Of a stretch of DNA of 64,000 nucleotides, positions 60,155 to 64,000 are shown piece after piece (the stretch's first letter is position 1; each line of letters starts with the position of its first letter). This DNA comes from JAHBNG01 sp039028975. Lineage in GTDB: Bacteria; Chloroflexota; Anaerolineae; Caldilineales; Caldilineaceae. A program made the translations under genes and the position numbers. A model generated the notes under the pieces. That model was not told where the DNA came from and made no database searches. It saw only the letters and a program-made list of their open reading frames with translations. The stretch spans positions 23,739-87,738 of the forward strand of contig JBCCHB010000064.1 of the NCBI GenBank assembly GCA_039028975.1. The letters run 5' to 3'.

Positions 60155-62029
60155 ATGTGCTTCAAAAACCTCCCTATCGAATTCGACGCCGACGGTAATG
60201 CCTTTCTCAAAGAAGGCGTGGCCAATCCGTACGACTATGAGAAGAAGTCTCTGGCCGACAGTGAAGATAAAATTCGCGAGCTGCTGACCCGCAATGGCTA
60301 TATTCGCGATGTCGATTTCGATCCAGTCACACGCGTTGCGGGCGCGCTCGCCTTTCACAGCGTGGTTGACCTAGAGAATCGCAAGGTTCTCTCTACCAAC
60401 TCCATGGCCACCCTCTTCCGGGGGTATGAGATCATCCTGCGTGGCCGGGATCCGCGGGACGCAGCCTACATTAGCAGCCGAGCTTGTGGAGTCTGTGGCG
60501 GGGTCCATGCGACCGTTTCTGCGCTTGCCATTGAGATGGCATTAGGGATTCAGCCGCCACCGCTGGGCGTGCTCATGCGCAATATCCTCCTCTCCATCGA
60601 GTATCTCTATGACCATCCGTTGCACCTCTTCCTGCTGGCTGGCCCAGATTATTCGGAGCAGATGATCCAAGCGACCAATCCCGCCCTCTTTGCCCAAGCC
60701 GCCAAAACACCAGCCCCTCATCGTGGTATTCATGGCTACGAGACCATCGGCGATATTATGACCGATCTCAACCCGCTCACGGGCAAGCTCTATTTGGAAG
60801 CACTTCAGATGACCAGAGTGGCCCGAGAAGCCTATGTGCTCATCGGCGGTAAATATCCTCATCCTCAGTCGGTGGTGCCAGGCGGCATCTCCGTAACAGT
60901 CACCACCAGCGTCCTTAATGAGGTCTATCTGCGGTTGCAACAGTTTTTTGACTACGGGCAAAAAGTAGTCGGTATTTGGGACGACGTCTTTGACTTCATG
61001 ATCGATTACGATCCCGCCTACGCCGACGGTGGTCTACGTCCGGCCACCATGGCTGACACAGGTGTGTGGGATCACCCAGACCATTATGACGCTACTTACA
61101 AGAACATGGATAAGTGGGGTCAAGCCCGCTGGTCTACTCCTGGCGTGTTGGTCGATGGGGAGGTCGTCACGACCGATCTAAGCAAGCTGAATGCGGGTCT
61201 GGAAGAATTTGTAGAGCACTCCTACTACGAAACGTGGAACGGTCATCGCTACAAAGAGGATCCGCTTGGTCTACCCCTTAGCCCCAACCACCCTTGGAAC
61301 AAAGAGACCAAGCCCAAGCCCGGCAAGCAAAGTTGGCGTGACCGCTACTCTTGGGATACGGCCCCCACCTGGGATCGGATGCCCATGGAAGCGGGTGCCT
61401 ATTCCCGCCTTTACATGACTGCCAAAGCCCAAAAGCTGCCCAACAGTAGCTTTTTGGAAGCAACCGGACATAGCCTGAAAATTGGTGTTCCCGGTGGGAA
61501 ATTGGCAGATGCCCAGCTAGAGTGGAACGTCCCCGAAAAGTGGAATACTTTTGAACGCAATCGTGCCCGCGCTTACGCCATTCCCTATTCGGCTATGGTC
61601 ACCATGGAAAACTGGACAATGGCCATGCAGCTACTGCGTCAGGGTGAGGCCGCTGTCAGTACCAAGTTTGAGATGCCTACCAAGGGAACCCAAGTTGGCG
61701 TCGGTTTTTGGGGCGCAGGTCGTGGTTTTTTGAGTCACCACCTGGTTATCGAAGATGGTGCCATTGAGAACTACCAGATCCTAACGCCCAGCACCCTCAA
61801 CGCAGCGCCACGTACGCCCTGGGGTGCGCCCGGACCTTATGAAGAGGCGGTCCTCAACACACCTATTTTGGAAGAGTTCGCCAAGCCCGAAGACTACAAG
61901 GGCATCGACATCTTGCGTGCCATCCGCAGCTTTGATCCCTGTATGCCCTGCACGACTCATATCATGGTCGATGGCGAGGATCAGATGATTACCCGTGAAG
62001 TCACGACATGTGCTTGCGGAGTTGAGTGA
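60155..62029 (+). CDS. [NiFe]-hydrogenase large subunit
   Basis: 624 residues. Active-site cysteines C111 and C114 in SRACGVCGGVH and C596 and C599 in DPCMPCTTH; the latter His602 precedes a 22-residue C-terminal tail that a maturation protease should remove. The first motif reads DPVTRVAGALAFH, with Ala62 where many group 1 enzymes have a Glu (RIEGH) used for proton transfer. The N-terminus MCFKNLPIEFD and the block HPQSVVPGGIS fit high-affinity, oxygen-exposed types. No hyp maturation or protease gene is in the window. The stop overlaps the next gene (GTGA). Confidence 0.93.
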   Translation: MCFKNLPIEFDADGNAFLKEGVANPYDYEKKSLADSEDKIRELLTRNGYIRDVDFDPVTRVAGALAFHSVVDLENRKVLSTNSMATLFRGYEIILRGRDPRDAAYISSRACGVCGGVHATVSALAIEMALGIQPPPLGVLMRNILLSIEYLYDHPLHLFLLAGPDYSEQMIQATNPALFAQAAKTPAPHRGIHGYETIGDIMTDLNPLTGKLYLEALQMTRVAREAYVLIGGKYPHPQSVVPGGISVTVTTSVLNEVYLRLQQFFDYGQKVVGIWDDVFDFMIDYDPAYADGGLRPATMADTGVWDHPDHYDATYKNMDKWGQARWSTPGVLVDGEVVTTDLSKLNAGLEEFVEHSYYETWNGHRYKEDPLGLPLSPNHPWNKETKPKPGKQSWRDRYSWDTAPTWDRMPMEAGAYSRLYMTAKAQKLPNSSFLEATGHSLKIGVPGGKLADAQLEWNVPEKWNTFERNRARAYAIPYSAMVTMENWTMAMQLLRQGEAAVSTKFEMPTKGTQVGVGFWGAGRGFLSHHLVIEDGAIENYQILTPSTLNAAPRTPWGAPGPYEEAVLNTPILEEFAKPEDYKGIDILRAIRSFDPCMPCTTHIMVDGEDQMITREVTTCACGVE

Positions 62030-62751
62030 ATAGGTTGAACGAATTTAAATCACCTACACCTCTCCACACAACGGTACTTGAACAGGGGCTTGAAACGCTC
62101 AAAGCAAATGCCAATGTGCTTGGCGTCGTGCTGGTTGGCTCACTTGCCCGAGGAACAGCCAGACGGGACTCTGATATTGACCTGCTCGTAGTCCAAGCAG
62201 GCGGTGAACGGGTCACAGAACGGCAAAGCCACGGACAAATCGTTTTGGAATGTACTTTCCGCACATCTGCATCATGGGCCAAGCAGTTTATCCCTACCCA
62301 AGTCGGAGACGAGTCGTGGGGATACGCATTCCTGGATGGTCTGATTCTCTATGATCCAAGCGGGGTGGTTGTCGAACTCGTGGACAGTGCCGCCAAGATG
62401 CATTCTGCGTATCGGACGCCCAAGCACATTGTAGATCATTATCTCTGGCTATGGAGCCATATGCGCCCTAAGATGAAAGCCGTGCTTCAAAGCAGGGATG
62501 CGACCGAAATCGGCTGGTCTGCGGCCATCATGTCTCATCCGATCATTCAGACCATATGGGTGATCAATGATCTCCCCCAACCATCACTGGATCTGGGTTG
62601 TGTGCAGCGACATCTAAACGATCTAACCCTCCCGACCGAGGCACCAGATCTGATTCGAGAAATGCTACAGGCGTCACCAGAATCGACCCTCCGGATTCAA
62701 CTGCGCATTCTAGACACGGTCGTACCCAAGCTTAAGGAACAAGCTAGATAG
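62026..62751 (+). CDS. Nucleotidyltransferase-domain protein
   Basis: 241 residues beginning with GTG that overlaps the hydrogenase stop by 4 bp. Polymerase-beta-like nucleotidyltransferase motif GSLARGTARRDSDIDLLVV with both metal-binding Asp residues; a helical C-terminal domain follows, as in aminoglycoside adenylyltransferases and some MNT proteins. No HEPN partner gene is adjacent, so a toxin-antitoxin role is not indicated. Substrate unknown. Confidence 0.85.
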   Translation: MNRLNEFKSPTPLHTTVLEQGLETLKANANVLGVVLVGSLARGTARRDSDIDLLVVQAGGERVTERQSHGQIVLECTFRTSASWAKQFIPTQVGDESWGYAFLDGLILYDPSGVVVELVDSAAKMHSAYRTPKHIVDHYLWLWSHMRPKMKAVLQSRDATEIGWSAAIMSHPIIQTIWVINDLPQPSLDLGCVQRHLNDLTLPTEAPDLIREMLQASPESTLRIQLRILDTVVPKLKEQAR

Positions 62752-63015
62752 TGAATTGACGCTCAGAGCCAGACAAGCGAAATGTCCAAACGATTAGCTG
62801 TACTCCTATTGGGGATGTAGGCAGTTGCTCATCATGAACTTTTGTCTGTGTGAAAAAGTGGATAATGAATCGAGTATGGAAACAATGATCTTGTGGAAGA
62901 GCCAGTACTATTCTGGTCACGATTATTGCGCCCTTCGGTATGAGGGAAATAAAGAGAACAGAATGTGTAATTGTTCGCAGGGAATTTATGACATTCACCA
63001 GGAGAACCGATTATC
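62752..63015. other. Intergenic, no gene seen
   Basis: About 260 bp. Short frames lack family features. CAGGAG lies 9 nt upstream of the next start at 63016. No riboswitch-like structure was recognised before the MetE-like gene. Confidence 0.4.
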
Positions 63016-63864
63016 ATGTCGATACTGACTGAACCCATTGGGAGCGTACCTCGCCCACGCGAACTACAAGAAGCGATGGTTGCTTTTTCCAAAGGCGAAA
63101 TTTCCGACGAGACCATGAATGAGCATTTTGACAGAGCTGTACGCGAAACCATTGAACGTTTTGAGGCCACAGGATCGCCTATCATCAGCGATGGAGAACA
63201 GACCAAATCCAGCTTTGCAACCTATCCATTAGAAGCCCTAGACAATCTTGCGCCCGATGGGGTGGTTATCCCTTTTGCGGATGGACATACACGCCAGTTG
63301 CCAAGACTTGCCAGCGCACCATTCCGCTATAGCGGATATGCTGGGGCATACTTGCCACGTGCAAGCAAGTACGCAAACCGTCCATTGAAACAAGCTGTCA
63401 TTGCGGCCTCTGCCATGAGTCTACTCTATCCGGCGGACGGATTACAGAATTATTCTCAGGAGCAGTTCTTGGATGACTTGGTTCAACATGCTGTAGCCGA
63501 TATTCGCAGTTGCTTTGACAATAGTGCACATTGCGTTCAGATCGACTTCACCGAAGGGCGGCTGGCTGTCAAACTCGATCCATCTAAGGGTTTATTGCAA
63601 CAGTTCATTGATCTCAATAATCGAGTACTTTCCCACTTTACTCCAGAGGAGCGACAGCGCATTGGTGTACACACGTGTCCTGGTGGGGATCACGACTCGA
63701 CGCACAGTGCAGATGTGGATTATGGTGAACTGATTCCCATGCTGCTGACCCTAAATGTCGGCAGCTTTTACATGCAGATGGCAAGCGAAGAGAAGCCTGA
63801 GAGTGCTTTAAAGTTGATTGGTGAAAATCTACGTTCCGATCAGCGAGTTTTTGTCGGCGCTTGA
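63016..63864 (+). CDS. MetE-like (cobalamin-independent methionine synthase II) protein, C-terminally truncated
   Basis: 282 residues; homologues are usually near 360-380. The start is family-like (LTEPIGSVPRPRELQEAM). Zinc and substrate elements seen: ISDGEQTKSSF, CVQIDFTEGRLAV, and VHTCPGGDHDSTHSADVDYG with the first zinc His and Cys. The frame stops after RSDQRVFVGA, just before the strand that normally carries the C-terminal zinc Cys region, so the enzyme is probably inactive. The likely cause is insertion of the element whose first gene starts at 63956. Such stand-alone proteins can transfer methyl groups other than to homocysteine. Confidence 0.75.
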   Translation: MSILTEPIGSVPRPRELQEAMVAFSKGEISDETMNEHFDRAVRETIERFEATGSPIISDGEQTKSSFATYPLEALDNLAPDGVVIPFADGHTRQLPRLASAPFRYSGYAGAYLPRASKYANRPLKQAVIAASAMSLLYPADGLQNYSQEQFLDDLVQHAVADIRSCFDNSAHCVQIDFTEGRLAVKLDPSKGLLQQFIDLNNRVLSHFTPEERQRIGVHTCPGGDHDSTHSADVDYGELIPMLLTLNVGSFYMQMASEEKPESALKLIGENLRSDQRVFVGA

Positions 63865-63955
63865 GTTTGGCATTTTGTGTGAGGGGGTAGAAAGTGGGAT
63901 GAACTTTTGATATAGTGTTGTTAGGAAGCAACGCCATTGAAAAAGGACATCCCAA

Positions 63956-64000
63956 ATGGAAGATATCAAAGAAAACGAAGAAAGCCCAGTTTTGTTAAGA
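63956..64000 (+). CDS. Start of a gene cut by the window edge
   Basis: ATG at 63956 with AAAGGAC 8 nt upstream, reading MEDIKENEESPVLLR to the window end. The closeness to the truncation of the MetE-like gene suggests a transposase of an inserted element, but 15 residues are too few to say. Confidence 0.45.
   Translation, partial: MEDIKENEESPVLLR

Noticed and set aside
62026..62751. MNT/HEPN toxin-antitoxin
   Set aside because: No HEPN partner gene is adjacent; protein length and helical tail fit a single nucleotidyltransferase.

Overview
The window looks like a chromosomal segment of a Chloroflexota bacterium (Caldilineae/Anaerolineae-like). This is inferred from gene style: about 50% GC, surface proteins with long Thr/Pro linkers, Tat- or lipobox-anchored sugar-binding proteins, an SPL-type radical SAM protein, a VPS10/BNR propeller protein and a high density of short palindromic repeats. 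No rRNA, tRNA, CRISPR array or complete insertion sequence was seen. 46 intact or nearly intact protein genes are supported, plus gene remnants, two genes cut by the window edges and one possible 16-codon ORF.

Region 1 (1-21.4 kb) is mixed. It holds a partial hypothetical gene, a phytanoyl-CoA-dioxygenase-family oxygenase between two related repeats, an RraA/HMG-aldolase-like protein next to a 14-repeat secreted RCC1 protein, a reverse-strand run (SPL radical SAM, ROK sugar kinase, SH3/TolB-like propeller), a 1070-residue BNR/VPS10 propeller, a LamG surface protein coupled to a histidine phosphatase, a cupredoxin/lamin-tail surface protein and EttA. A structured element with a 16-codon ORF, a very strong Shine-Dalgarno and a terminator hairpin lies at 10.22-10.37 kb.

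Region 2 (21.4-51.7 kb) is a glycan-utilisation region that best fits agaran-type red-algal galactans. It encodes a GH16 beta-agarase-like lipoprotein, a GH117/GH43-like propeller glycosidase, a galactonate-dehydratase-like enolase, an Fes-type esterase, remains of two sulfatases, three CUT1 sugar-binding lipoproteins with two CUT1 permease pairs, an Opp-type uptake system (oppA/oppB/oppC here, oppD/oppF 20 kb away behind a CUT1 operon), a GntR/FCD regulator, a heterodimeric ABC exporter and a Gfo/Idh oxidoreductase. A near-palindromic operator-like site occurs before one sugar permease operon and again between oppA and oppB, so the GntR protein may control both. A 35-84 bp palindromic repeat sits between genes of this region, and an S23-type four-helix-bundle gene flanked by related AT-rich palindromes splits oppB from oppC.

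Region 3 (51.9-64 kb) has an S9 peptidase and an unusual uptake-type [NiFe]-hydrogenase locus. The small and large subunits are separated by five short single-pass membrane proteins and by three unrelated genes (MOSC protein, phosphotransferase, luciferase-like flavoprotein). A 57-bp remnant of a sixth membrane protein lies behind the MOSC gene. Neither subunit has a Tat signal or a C-terminal anchor, so the small membrane proteins are the obvious candidates to tie the enzyme to the membrane. The window closes with a nucleotidyltransferase, a C-terminally truncated MetE-like gene and the first codons of another gene.

Novelty is most likely in the hydrogenase membrane proteins, the 10.3-kb RNA-like element, and the coordinated repeats and operators of the glycan region.
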